64,000 nucleotides of DNA, taken from Pontivivens insulae (GTDB lineage Bacteria; Pseudomonadota; Alphaproteobacteria; Rhodobacterales; Rhodobacteraceae). Where the stretch lies: the NCBI RefSeq assembly GCF_900302495.1, contig NZ_OMKW01000001.1, forward strand, positions 1,054,001-1,118,000, written 5' to 3'. The notes beneath the pieces are model-generated. The model ran no database searches. It was not told the origin of the DNA and saw only the letters and a list, made by a program, of their open reading frames with translations. The position numbers were made by a program, and so were the translations under genes. Below are positions 16,586 through 25,324 of this stretch, one piece after another; the first letter of the stretch is position 1, and every line of letters starts with the position of its first letter.

Positions 16586-17920
16586 CTACAGGAACCGCTT
16601 GTCGTGCGGATATGTGGATATGGTCTCATAGCCGTCCTCGGTCAGAACGCCCTGGTCCTCAAGCTTGACCATGTGGTCACCGCCAACTTCGCCCACCAGT
16701 GCCTCAACGCATAGGGTAAGTCCTGGCTCGAGAATTGCGTCGAAGGCGCCCGGCACGAAGCGGTCGGGATAAGCGATCAATGGCCATTCGTCGCACATGC
16801 CCACCCCATGCAGTGGCGACGAGTATTTGAGCTCCTGATACTTAGGTCGAAGCACATGGAGTGACGACGTCAGCTCGTCCATATGTAAGCCAGGCCGGAG
16901 CAGCGAAGTGTTATAACGGATATGCTCCACCGCCTCGGCGTAGCTCTCCCGCATGTGTGCTGGAGCCGGGCCATCGCCGATCCACCACGTCCGGCTTAGG
17001 TCGGCGCAGATACCGTAGGGGCCGATCAGATCGGTGTCGAAAGCGAGTATCTCGTCTTTGGCGATCTCGCGGGGACCGCATTCCTGGAACCACGGGTTCG
17101 TGCGGGGACCAGAGGTCAACAGCCGCGTCTCGATCCATTCGCCACCTCGCTTGATGTTCTCTGCATGCAGCACCGCCCAGACGTCGTTTTCGGTGACACC
17201 GCCCCGCGGGATTTCCGTCCGCGCGAAGTCCTCCATCACGGCCATGGCACGTTCGCAGGAATGGACAGCACAGCGCATCGCACGCAGTTCGTGTTCGGTC
17301 TTGATGGCACGTGTGCGCTCCGTCACCTCTTCGCCGTCGCGATACTCCAGCCCCGCCGCCCGAAGCGCATCGAGTCCGTGGGGCTGGATTTTGTCGACTC
17401 CGATCATCCTGTGACCTGGCGCGTGGGTTTCTAGAAGGTCCGCGACCTCGGCAGCGAAGGCCTTCGCGCCGTCACCAATCCGGTCGCCGCGTGCGAAATA
17501 GAACATGTCAGCACCGGACCGCGCCTCGCGCACCAACGGGTTGAACCCGGACAGAAAGGGCGCGTTCTTATAGTCCCAGATGACCATGTAGCCGTCTGCG
17601 CAGAGCAGCACCGCCCGGAATGGGTTGTGCGTGTTCCAAAGCTGCATGTTCGTTGTATCGGTTGCATAACGGATATTTAGAGGGTCGAACATGAGAAGAC
17701 CGCCATAGCCTCTTGCTACGACGGCATCCGTTAGGCGACGGTGCCGCGCCTCGCGCATCAGCTTCAGATCCGGCAGTTGCAACCCTGCCTTTCGCCATTC
17801 CTCGAAGGCGAGCGGCGTGGGTCCAATCTCAACGCGGTTGCCGTTATTCTCTGTGCCGTCGCCGAGGCGGCTGCCCTGCGAAGGATCTATCTTGCGCGTT
17901 GCGCTGTAGTGAAGGTTCAT
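16586..17920 (-). CDS. dddP: Dimethylsulfoniopropionate lyase DddP
   Basis: DddP cleaves DMSP to dimethyl sulfide and acrylate. The ~444-residue protein begins MNLHYSATRKIDPSQGSRLG and has the M24 (creatinase) fold. The metal ligands Asp-Asp-Asp-His-Glu-Glu are all visible: FDTDLIG, ADLSRTWW, LHGVGMCDEWP, CVEAL and KLEDQ. Their spacing (2, 10, then 35 from His to Glu and 15 to the last Glu) equals that of the characterised Ruegeria lacuscaerulensis enzyme as I recall it. The segment MQLWNTHNPFRAVLLCADGY is also typical. The start at 17920 is chosen from homology; the frame is open 13 codons further. It stands alone, with no acrylate-degradation gene beside it. Confidence 0.95.
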   Translation of the reverse strand: MNLHYSATRKIDPSQGSRLGDGTENNGNRVEIGPTPLAFEEWRKAGLQLPDLKLMREARHRRLTDAVVARGYGGLLMFDPLNIRYATDTTNMQLWNTHNPFRAVLLCADGYMVIWDYKNAPFLSGFNPLVREARSGADMFYFARGDRIGDGAKAFAAEVADLLETHAPGHRMIGVDKIQPHGLDALRAAGLEYRDGEEVTERTRAIKTEHELRAMRCAVHSCERAMAVMEDFARTEIPRGGVTENDVWAVLHAENIKRGGEWIETRLLTSGPRTNPWFQECGPREIAKDEILAFDTDLIGPYGICADLSRTWWIGDGPAPAHMRESYAEAVEHIRYNTSLLRPGLHMDELTSSLHVLRPKYQELKYSSPLHGVGMCDEWPLIAYPDRFVPGAFDAILEPGLTLCVEALVGEVGGDHMVKLEDQGVLTEDGYETISTYPHDKRFL

Positions 17921-18628
17921 CTGCTGGCCACCTTGGCAATTTTCCAGAGTCTCAAACAACCCCGCTTCATACCAGTGTAAGTCTGTACCGGCCGGCCATG
18001 TGCTCAGTTACGACACCTGATGTCGCGTCTCATACCGCCTCCTCACGAGTGCCTCACGGCCGCATCTAAACGCGGAGCTACCCCCCAACCGGACGTACGA
18101 GTGAAAGAGGTGAGCCGCTACAGCAGCTTTCTTTCGGACTTATGGAACTGCCCGGGCACCCGGGTCGCATTCTACGCGGAACAAGATGTTGCAACTGCAG
18201 CTTGATCTAGTTGATATCGCCGTTCATGCGCTGCGCAGCATCGGACGGTGCGGGCCCATTGCTGCTTTGGTAGGCATTCCAGCATGTAAAGCGCATGACT
18301 GCGGAACACGACAGCGGGCGGCCTTAGGCTGACATTGGGGTAGCGAGCCGTGTGCTGTGTCGCGGTTCTCGAAAACTGTCATTGGCTGCAAAGCAGCGCA
18401 TTCTGGGAGTAAAAGTGCAGGTTGGCGGGAGAAAGCAGGGAGTACTATTCTTTGATCCTAGACTTCCGACAGTAGTGAGTTGTCTTGAGAGCGAGACAAA
18501 CATCACACGTTCCGATTCAACCGCTTGAGTCGGGGTTGTTACGCCAAGTGCCGAAGTGGACTAGGTACCGATCTTGAGGAGGGACGGGGAGTAGGCATCC
18601 CCATCGACGACTAATGTGGAAGATTTGT
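17921..18628. other. Intergenic region between dddP and the ThDP-enzyme gene
   Basis: About 700 bases without a supported gene. It contains the dddP promoter side and a diverged B module at 18326-18402. Open frames here are short and show no recognisable protein. Confidence 0.55.
18326..18402 (+). repeat. Dispersed intergenic repeat, diverged module B
   Basis: AGGCTGACATTGGGGTAGCG followed by GTCGCGGTTCTC and GTCATTGGCTGCAAAGC matches the B consensus with more substitutions than the other copies, so it is probably older. Confidence 0.65.
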
Positions 18629-20434
18629 TTACGTAGCCACGTGACTTACATCCTTCTCGGGTGAATAGATGTCGAGGATGTTCCAATGACCCGTCGTCGG
18701 AGTTGGATTATTTATCATCGGCACGTCCAACACTGTGGGGCGGCCTGAGGCAATTGCAGCTCGCAACCCAGGCAGCAGCTCGTCAGCGGAACTGATGCGA
18801 ATTCCCTCTGCCCCATAAGCCCGCGCGATTTCGGCATAACTCGGCCCATTTTTTGGAGCCTCGGGAGTGCCCGGGAATGTGGTGCCGTAAGTCAAACCAT
18901 AATGCGCCTTTTGCAAACCTGCGATGGTGCCAAAAGCATTATTATTCATCACAAGCCAGATAATCGCCAGATCGAGCTCGACCGCCGTTGCCAACATTGA
19001 CGGGTTTTGCCCAAAGCCGCCATCGCCCACCAGCGAAAGAACAACGCGATCAGGCGCTGCCAGTTTTGCACCAATGGCCGCAGGTGGTCCAAAACCCATC
19101 GTCGCAAAACCACCCGGTGTTAGGATGGAACCCGGTGTAAGAATGTCGAATTGTTGACCGACCCCATTCTTGTTCCATCCTACATCCGTGGTGATAATTG
19201 CATCGTCCGGCAAGGCTGATCGAGTATCAGCAAGTATGCGCTCAGGCATCATCGGGAAAGCGGAAGAGGTCTGCATCTCTGCGTTGGAGGCGGTGAAACG
19301 CTCGCGGAAGGCAGCAATCTCGGCCTTCTTCTCGACGCGATCAAACCCGTCGGGATACATCTCTTTTGCCATGCGGGTCAGGACCCGAAGGGCCGCCTTA
19401 GCATCCGCGACAACCCCGATTTCCGTCGGGTAGTTGCGCCCTATCTCTTGCGGCTCGATGTCGATGTGGATCACAGATGTGTCGTTGCCCTCGGTCCCAA
19501 TATTGAAGGTGAACCCGGGGTACCAGCTGGAACAGTCAGCCTCTTTAAACCGCGTACCGACGGCGAATACCACATCCGCGGCCAGACAGGTTTGGTTTAC
19601 CAACGCGGTCCCCCAAAAGCCCGTCATTCCCATCACGAGCGGATGGTTGTCGCGGAGCGCACCTTTGCCCATCAACGAATGCGCAACGGGAAGCCCCATA
19701 TGAGTGGCGAATGCGTCGAGCTCTTCTGATGCTTGCGCCAAAAGGATACCGCCTCCGACATAGGCGACAGGTGTCTTAGCATTTGCGATCTTTTGGACAA
19801 TTGCGCGGGCTGTCTCATCGTCAATGCTGGGCTTGTTCAGGGCCCTCGTATTCCTAGCGACGCGATCAAAGGTATCAGATGGGATAACTTCACTAAAGAT
19901 ATCCATCGGCACGTTCACCAGAACGGGGCCGGGTTGACCACTTTCAGCCAGGTGGAAAGCTTTCTCCAAGATCTCCGCGATCAAGTCCGCCCGATCGACA
20001 CGCCAGGCTCGCTTCACGAAGGGCCGATAAATTTCCCATTGTGCCGCATCGGCATGCAAATTGACCTCCTGATGCGGGTGTTTGCCGTAGTAATGAGTAG
20101 GTATGTCACCCGCAATCACAACCATTGGGATACAGTCAAGGGCCGCGTTGGCAACACCTGTAGCGCAGTTTGTTAGGCCCGGCGAAAGGTGCGAGAGTAC
20201 GACCGATGCCCGTCCTGTTACACGCGCATAGGCATCCGCCGCATGACTCGCGATTTGTTCGTGGCGCACCGTTACGAAATCGATTGGGCTTTCAGCGAGA
20301 GCTGCCAGAACAGCTATATTGGTATGTCCGCATAGGCCAAAGACATGCTCAACATCCCGTCGCTGCAGGAAATCAACGATGTGCTCTGCAACGGTCTTAC
20401 CGCTTACTTTTGTGACTGCTTCTTGACCAACCAT
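18629..20434 (-). CDS. Thiamine-diphosphate-dependent enzyme of the acetolactate-synthase superfamily
   Basis: The 601-residue protein has the three-domain layout of this superfamily: an N-terminal PYR domain with the catalytic Glu in VRHEQIASHAADAYARVTG, a central domain, and a C-terminal ThDP/metal motif in LVGDGGFGQNPSM up to VMNNNAFG. It lacks the hallmarks I know of Xsc (sulfoacetaldehyde acetyltransferase) or IolD, so the substrate is open: a carboligase, decarboxylase or 2-hydroxyacyl lyase are all possible. The ATG at 20434 overlaps the aldehyde dehydrogenase stop (TAATG). It is the last gene of the operon; an aldehyde it makes could be passed to that dehydrogenase. Confidence 0.9.
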   Translation of the reverse strand: MVGQEAVTKVSGKTVAEHIVDFLQRRDVEHVFGLCGHTNIAVLAALAESPIDFVTVRHEQIASHAADAYARVTGRASVVLSHLSPGLTNCATGVANAALDCIPMVVIAGDIPTHYYGKHPHQEVNLHADAAQWEIYRPFVKRAWRVDRADLIAEILEKAFHLAESGQPGPVLVNVPMDIFSEVIPSDTFDRVARNTRALNKPSIDDETARAIVQKIANAKTPVAYVGGGILLAQASEELDAFATHMGLPVAHSLMGKGALRDNHPLVMGMTGFWGTALVNQTCLAADVVFAVGTRFKEADCSSWYPGFTFNIGTEGNDTSVIHIDIEPQEIGRNYPTEIGVVADAKAALRVLTRMAKEMYPDGFDRVEKKAEIAAFRERFTASNAEMQTSSAFPMMPERILADTRSALPDDAIITTDVGWNKNGVGQQFDILTPGSILTPGGFATMGFGPPAAIGAKLAAPDRVVLSLVGDGGFGQNPSMLATAVELDLAIIWLVMNNNAFGTIAGLQKAHYGLTYGTTFPGTPEAPKNGPSYAEIARAYGAEGIRISSADELLPGLRAAIASGRPTVLDVPMINNPTPTTGHWNILDIYSPEKDVSHVAT

Positions 20435-21843
20435 TATGCCACGTCCCGTCCGTAAAACTCACCGAAGAGCTCTTTCTCAGAGGGGCGATCCTCGGGGATA
20501 GGTCGTGCCACCCAAGTGTAGTTCATCATGTGCTTCATAGTGACGTTTTCATTGGTGATGTTGCCGCCCCAGATCCCGCATCCTAGGCTGGACGTCATCG
20601 GCATTCCGTTTGTCCATGCGCCCGCATTGGCCTTGGATTGCGGCTGACGTACCATCATCCGGCTCACAGGTGCCACGCGGGCCAGTGCGTCAATATTGGC
20701 GTCGCTGTGGCTGTAAATGCCGCATGAATGCCCCTTACCGCCTGTGTTGTAGATGGCGCGCACGGTATCGAGTGCGTCGTTAAAGGTTTCAAAATGATAG
20801 AGCGCCATGAGTGTCGTTAGCTTTTCCTTGCTGAACTTGTACTTCGCACCGATCTGGCCCTGATTTTCGACCATCAGAAACTTGCGATCCTCGGGGATCG
20901 AAAACCCTGCCACGTCAGCCGCCTGCTGCGGGCGGCATGCAATTGTCGGGAAGGTGCGGTTTCCGCTTTCGTCCCACATCGCGGCCTCGAGCAGCGCCTT
21001 CTCCTTGGAACTACAGAGGTATCCACCTTCAGCCTGCAGCGCAGCGACCATTTGATCGTAAATGGATCTCTGAATGATGATGTTGCCATCCGCCGAACAG
21101 CCAGACCCGAAGTCAGATGTTTTGGAAATTCGGGTGTTCTGAGCAGCAATCTCAATATCGGCCGTCTCGTCGATTACGATAGAGGAGTTGCCAGCACCGA
21201 CGCCATACGCAGGGCGACCGGAGGAATAGGCCGCTGTGACCATGGGTTTGCCGCCTGTGGCAAGCGTGAGGTCGCATTCCTCCATCAAATGTTGAGTCAT
21301 TGGAATCGAGGGGTGACGCACACACTGAAACAGGTCGGCAGGTGCGCCAGCTTCAACACAGGCTTTGCGCATTATTTGCGTCATCTCAAAAGTGGTACCA
21401 GCCGTGCGCGGGTGGGGTGAGAAGATCACTGCATTGCGGGCGTTGGCAGAAGAGACCCCTGTGACCGGTGGGGTCATGGCTGGGTTGGTCATTGGGATGA
21501 GTGAGGCAATCACTCCTGCTGGTTTGGCGTATTTGACGAGGCCTTTCTCCTCATCCGTTTCGACTATTCCAGTGGAGGGCGTACGCAACACATCGCGCAG
21601 GACCATCTGGATTTTGAACCTTTTGGCTGGGCGGCCCGCACGATCCCCGATGCCACTTTCATCAACGCCCTGCTCAGCCAGCCGTGTGAAGGTCTTTTCG
21701 TTTCCCGCATACCAAGCGATTGCTTGGCTGAGGCGGTCGAGATCGGCCTGCGTCCAATCTTCGATTTCGGCCATCGCTCCACGGGCGCGAGCAATCATGT
21801 CGGCCGCGATTGCGCGGTCCTCTTCAGTAAGCTCTTTGGGCAT
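20434..21843 (-). CDS. CoA-acylating aldehyde dehydrogenase (SauS/EutE-like)
   Basis: The 469-residue protein has an aldehyde dehydrogenase fold with the catalytic Cys in SDFGSGCSADGN, and the upstream VIASLIPMTNPAMTP typical of acylating enzymes such as EutE, AdhE and sulfoacetaldehyde dehydrogenase SauS. The family turns an aldehyde and CoA into acyl-CoA with NAD(P)+. The length is close to SauS. It overlaps the isomerase gene by 20 bases upstream and the ThDP gene by one downstream. The natural aldehyde is unknown; sulfoacetaldehyde is one possibility but no other taurine/sulfoacetate gene is in this operon. Confidence 0.88.
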   Translation of the reverse strand: MPKELTEEDRAIAADMIARARGAMAEIEDWTQADLDRLSQAIAWYAGNEKTFTRLAEQGVDESGIGDRAGRPAKRFKIQMVLRDVLRTPSTGIVETDEEKGLVKYAKPAGVIASLIPMTNPAMTPPVTGVSSANARNAVIFSPHPRTAGTTFEMTQIMRKACVEAGAPADLFQCVRHPSIPMTQHLMEECDLTLATGGKPMVTAAYSSGRPAYGVGAGNSSIVIDETADIEIAAQNTRISKTSDFGSGCSADGNIIIQRSIYDQMVAALQAEGGYLCSSKEKALLEAAMWDESGNRTFPTIACRPQQAADVAGFSIPEDRKFLMVENQGQIGAKYKFSKEKLTTLMALYHFETFNDALDTVRAIYNTGGKGHSCGIYSHSDANIDALARVAPVSRMMVRQPQSKANAGAWTNGMPMTSSLGCGIWGGNITNENVTMKHMMNYTWVARPIPEDRPSEKELFGEFYGRDVA

Positions 21844-22720
21844 CAGTTGTGCTTTCGGTCGGTGGAATGGGATAAGTGCGCCGCTGGCTTCTTACAGAGC
21901 CAAAGGTGCGTTTGGCGTGGATCAGGCAACGACGGGCGTGCTCTTCGAACCCTAGTTCCGCGACACGGGACTGGTTGGGCAGTTCGATGGAATAATCCAC
22001 GGGCGGCATCCGTTCGATGATGCCCGCGAAATCAATGCAGCCTTCTCCGGGATACAGCCGCGCATCGCGCGCGAGCTGGATCATGCCCTCACGGGTATCT
22101 GCAATGCCGGGCAACGCGTCTGAAATGTGGAGGAAGTTGAGCAGATTTCCGGGAACGTGCAGCAATTCACCAACATCCACTCGGCTGAGATGCAGGTACA
22201 GAGTGTCAACAAGGATACCACCATTGGGTTGGTCGGCGGCGCGGACGATGTCCAATGCCTCGTCGAGCGTGCGCAGGCGGCTAAAGCTGGGGAACTCAAG
22301 ATCGACAGACAAGCCATACAGTGCGGCGATTTCGCAGGTCTCGGCATAGCAATCGACGACGAAGTCACGGTCGTCACGGCTTGTTGTCCATGCGGACATG
22401 ATCATACGCGTGGCGCCCAATTCTCCGCCAAGCTCAAAGGCACGTTCGAAGGTGCGTGGGTCGCAGTCTTCGGTAACGCGCGCAAGTTCGATGTCGAGCA
22501 CCTTCAAACCCGTGCTCTGCAGCGCGGTTTTCGTCGCTGACACCATCGCTTTGTCGATGGGACTTTCGCGAAACTCGCCGGGCACGTTCATCTGAATGAA
22601 GCGCGGCGATACTGCGTCATATCCCGCGCGCGCAGCGATATAGATCAGTTCCGGCGCTGTGGCATTGATCAGCGTCAGATGAGCAAGCGAATAAAGCGGG
22701 GTGCCAGCGTCGTCCGGCAT
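21824..22720 (-). CDS. Sugar-phosphate isomerase/epimerase-like TIM-barrel protein
   Basis: The 298-residue protein has the AP-endonuclease-2-like TIM-barrel pattern: PLYSLAHLTLINATAPELIY at the start, LGATRMIMSAWTTS, a metal-site Glu in VDLEFPSFSR, and LLNFLHISDAL. Such proteins isomerise or dehydrate sugars, cyclitols and keto acids (e.g. IolE, IolI, hydroxypyruvate isomerase). It follows a 67-base AT-rich gap after the citrate-synthase-like gene and precedes the aldehyde dehydrogenase. The exact reaction cannot be assigned. Confidence 0.85.
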   Translation of the reverse strand: MPDDAGTPLYSLAHLTLINATAPELIYIAARAGYDAVSPRFIQMNVPGEFRESPIDKAMVSATKTALQSTGLKVLDIELARVTEDCDPRTFERAFELGGELGATRMIMSAWTTSRDDRDFVVDCYAETCEIAALYGLSVDLEFPSFSRLRTLDEALDIVRAADQPNGGILVDTLYLHLSRVDVGELLHVPGNLLNFLHISDALPGIADTREGMIQLARDARLYPGEGCIDFAGIIERMPPVDYSIELPNQSRVAELGFEEHARRCLIHAKRTFGSVRSQRRTYPIPPTESTTDAQRAY

Positions 22721-22787
22721 GAGTGAATCACCTTATGATATCCGCAAATAGCATTATCATAATATGTAATCCAAAATCTATGTGATT

Positions 22788-23582
22788 TTATGTATCGTCA
22801 TATTTCGGAAAATAGGATGGCGGCATCGGCCCCTTATTTCGGCCTCCTTGCTCCATTTGCTCCCACGCATGGGCAAGGATTCCGACAGATCGCGATAGGC
22901 AAAACAGGCCACGCGACAAGGGCGCGGCAAATCCCAACTCGCAAAAGATTACTGCCGTCGCGCCGTCGATGTTCATGGCGATCGGCTTGCGCAAACTGAG
23001 GTTGGCCTGCACAGCCTCACCGATCTCTGCGAACTGCCCGTCAACTGTGCCGGCTTGCGCTGCTTCGCGCACCAAGGCCATCAAGCGTGGGGCGCGAGGG
23101 TCGACCGGTTTGTGAAAACGGTGACCAAAGCCACTGACGATCTTGCCGTTCACGGCACGCCAAGCATCAAGACCGGTCTCAACTGCCGCCTCCAATGCGT
23201 CACCAGCGTCCATGCGTGCGGCAATATCGTAATACAGCTCTGCGCATTGTTCCCCTGCACCGCCATGCACGTCGCCCAACATATTAACGCCAGTGGCCAT
23301 CGCGTTATTTAGGCCGACGCCACAGGTCGCCGTCATACGGGCAGCAGCAATGGAAGGCGCTTGCGGGCCATGATCGACGCCAGCCACAAGGGCCGCTTCG
23401 AGCAATACCGCCTCTTCTGACGAAGGGAGGCGACCAGCAGTCATCAACCAGATCATCTGCGGGAAACTGATTTTGCCGATCAACGTCTCTATTGGGTGAC
23501 CGCGAAAGGCGATCCGCCCGGGTTCCATATCGATGATGGACGTGTGCCACCAATTGCGTATTGCGTCTGCATCGCTACTCAT
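22788..23582 (-). CDS. Citrate-synthase-like protein (citryl-CoA-lyase type)
   Basis: At 264 residues this is a short member of the citrate synthase superfamily, similar in extent to the lyase part of ATP-citrate lyase. Catalytic-site segments are DVHGGAGEQ (first His) and SGFGHRFHKPVDPR (second His). Where citrate synthases have a catalytic Asp, this protein shows FCELG, so Glu may replace Asp. The family makes or breaks C-C bonds of acyl-CoA. The start overlaps the previous gene's stop as ATGA. In an operon that also makes acyl-CoA, it may condense or cleave a citryl-CoA-like intermediate. Confidence 0.82.
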   Translation of the reverse strand: MSSDADAIRNWWHTSIIDMEPGRIAFRGHPIETLIGKISFPQMIWLMTAGRLPSSEEAVLLEAALVAGVDHGPQAPSIAAARMTATCGVGLNNAMATGVNMLGDVHGGAGEQCAELYYDIAARMDAGDALEAAVETGLDAWRAVNGKIVSGFGHRFHKPVDPRAPRLMALVREAAQAGTVDGQFAEIGEAVQANLSLRKPIAMNIDGATAVIFCELGFAAPLSRGLFCLSRSVGILAHAWEQMEQGGRNKGPMPPSYFPKYDDT

Positions 23583-25324
23583 GCGGCACCGCCTTGTATT
23601 TTCAAATGAGTTTGTGCTGCAAGCCGGATCGGTGCGTTGCGGGCGCCATAGCCGGCGTATCGCCCGGTCCGCTGGACAATCTCAAAGAAGAAACCGCCAA
23701 AGATGCTGCAGCCATAGAGTTGGAAATAGGCGCCGTGTTCGTCTTGGTCATAGAGAACGTTATGTGCGCGCAGTTGTTCCGTCATAGCATCGCTCAAATC
23801 AAAGGCGCTTTGGGTGTCGGCGTAATAGGTCAATGGGATGGCAAGGCGTGTGAAGCCAGCGGAGTGCAGATGATCAGACGTTTCGAAGATATCGTCGCTC
23901 GAAAACGCAAGATGCTGCACGCCCGCTCCGGACTGACCCGACACAAACGACCCAGCCAGTGTCGCTGCACCTGCCGCCCCATTGAGGTTTAGTCGAACCT
24001 CGCCTTCGGGAGTCGCAAGGGCCTGAGATCGCACGACACCTGAAGGATCGGCAACATTTACAATCGGCTCTTTCGTCATCTCGAAAGTGGTAAGGTAAAA
24101 AAGCAGCCAGTTCTGCATCTCATCATATCGCATTGTCTGCGCCACGTGATCTATGCGGCGAAGACCGGCAGGCGGCGGTGGTGCGTTCTGCGGCAAGGGT
24201 TCGAATTCGATATCCCAGACGCGGTGCAGATCAGAATTTTCGTCGATGAAGTGGATCACGCCGCCACCAACGCCGCGGATCGCGGGAATTGATAACTCTC
24301 CCAAGGCGACATCCTGCGCGAAAGCAGCACTGCCCAGAGCCTCGGCCCGTGCGACTGTTTGGCGGGCGTCACCTACGCGCAAGCCCATGTCGCAGACACA
24401 AGGTCCGTGTTGCGCAAAGGCGTCTGCGGCGTGACCGGCCCCGTCGCGATTGATGACGATATTGATCGCCCCCTGCCGCCAAAGCGTCACATCCTTGCTG
24501 CGATGCTGGCGCTCCCGGCGGAATGCAAGTGTTTCAAGTACGCCTTCAAGTTCACGTGCGCTTTCCGCGTCAACTGTGAATTCGACAAACTCTACGCCCC
24601 GTACGGGCACCTTTTGCGGTAGTCGGGGTGTAGCAGGGCGCAGCAAAGGCTCGGTTTCGGCAGCGTCTGATAAGGCATTGGCGAGTGCGCGGTAGGCGTT
24701 CAGAACGCTTGTTTCAGCGTCAACGGCGTTCCCGACAGACCAAGGCCCGTCATAGCCTGCCCTGGCCAGTACGCGTGCAAAGCCACCAAGATTGAGCGTC
24801 CCCTGACCAGGCAGCATTGGCTTTTGCGGTCCGTCACACATTGTCACGTGAAAGACCTTTGCCCCGCCGATATCACGCAGTCGCGCCGGACGAGACCTGT
24901 CCCCAAGCACCGCGAAGCTGTCGAGCGCTAGACCAATCAGCGGGTCATGCGCATCAGTGATTGCGCGGATCGCTGCATCTTCTGCGCGCCGCGTAGGACG
25001 CACCGCAATCCTTATCCCATCAGGGTCGGGGATGACCATGGTTTCCATGCTGTCAAACCCAACAACTAGGCAGCCTGCGCCGAGACTTTTCGCTAGCGCA
25101 ATCTTCGCATTGATCAGCGAGGCCGCCGCATCGGCGGGCAGGGGTCCAAGCGCTGACACTTGGAGACCAGCCGCAGCGATCGTTGCACGGAGTTCATCAA
25201 TCGATCCCCCAAACTGGGCAACGTCGGTCAAATCCAGATCGATTGCGTCGAAACCAGCAGCGGAGATCGCCTTCAAACGGTCCTTGAACGGACCTGCCAG
25301 TAGACTTGTCGAAATCGACAGCAT
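23579..25324 (-). CDS. Two-domain 3-dehydroshikimate dehydratase-like protein
   Basis: The 581-residue protein fuses an N-terminal xylose-isomerase-like TIM barrel (residues ~1-260) to a C-terminal 4-hydroxyphenylpyruvate-dioxygenase-like VOC domain (~290-580). The VOC metal ligands are visible as RRIDHVAQTM, GVQHLAFSSDDIF and GGFFFEIVQR. This fusion is known from bacterial 3-dehydroshikimate dehydratases (QuiC/QsuB type), which yield protocatechuate. The ATG at 25324 shares a base with the TRAP large-subunit stop (TGATG). No protocatechuate ring-cleavage genes are in the window, so a related cyclic polyol or keto acid may be the true substrate. Confidence 0.87.
   Translation of the reverse strand: MLSISTSLLAGPFKDRLKAISAAGFDAIDLDLTDVAQFGGSIDELRATIAAAGLQVSALGPLPADAAASLINAKIALAKSLGAGCLVVGFDSMETMVIPDPDGIRIAVRPTRRAEDAAIRAITDAHDPLIGLALDSFAVLGDRSRPARLRDIGGAKVFHVTMCDGPQKPMLPGQGTLNLGGFARVLARAGYDGPWSVGNAVDAETSVLNAYRALANALSDAAETEPLLRPATPRLPQKVPVRGVEFVEFTVDAESARELEGVLETLAFRRERQHRSKDVTLWRQGAINIVINRDGAGHAADAFAQHGPCVCDMGLRVGDARQTVARAEALGSAAFAQDVALGELSIPAIRGVGGGVIHFIDENSDLHRVWDIEFEPLPQNAPPPPAGLRRIDHVAQTMRYDEMQNWLLFYLTTFEMTKEPIVNVADPSGVVRSQALATPEGEVRLNLNGAAGAATLAGSFVSGQSGAGVQHLAFSSDDIFETSDHLHSAGFTRLAIPLTYYADTQSAFDLSDAMTEQLRAHNVLYDQDEHGAYFQLYGCSIFGGFFFEIVQRTGRYAGYGARNAPIRLAAQTHLKIQGGAA

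Noticed and set aside
18629-20434. Assignment as sulfoacetaldehyde acetyltransferase (Xsc) or IolD
   Set aside because: The N-terminal and central segments do not match the remembered hallmarks of either; only the general ThDP superfamily is supported.
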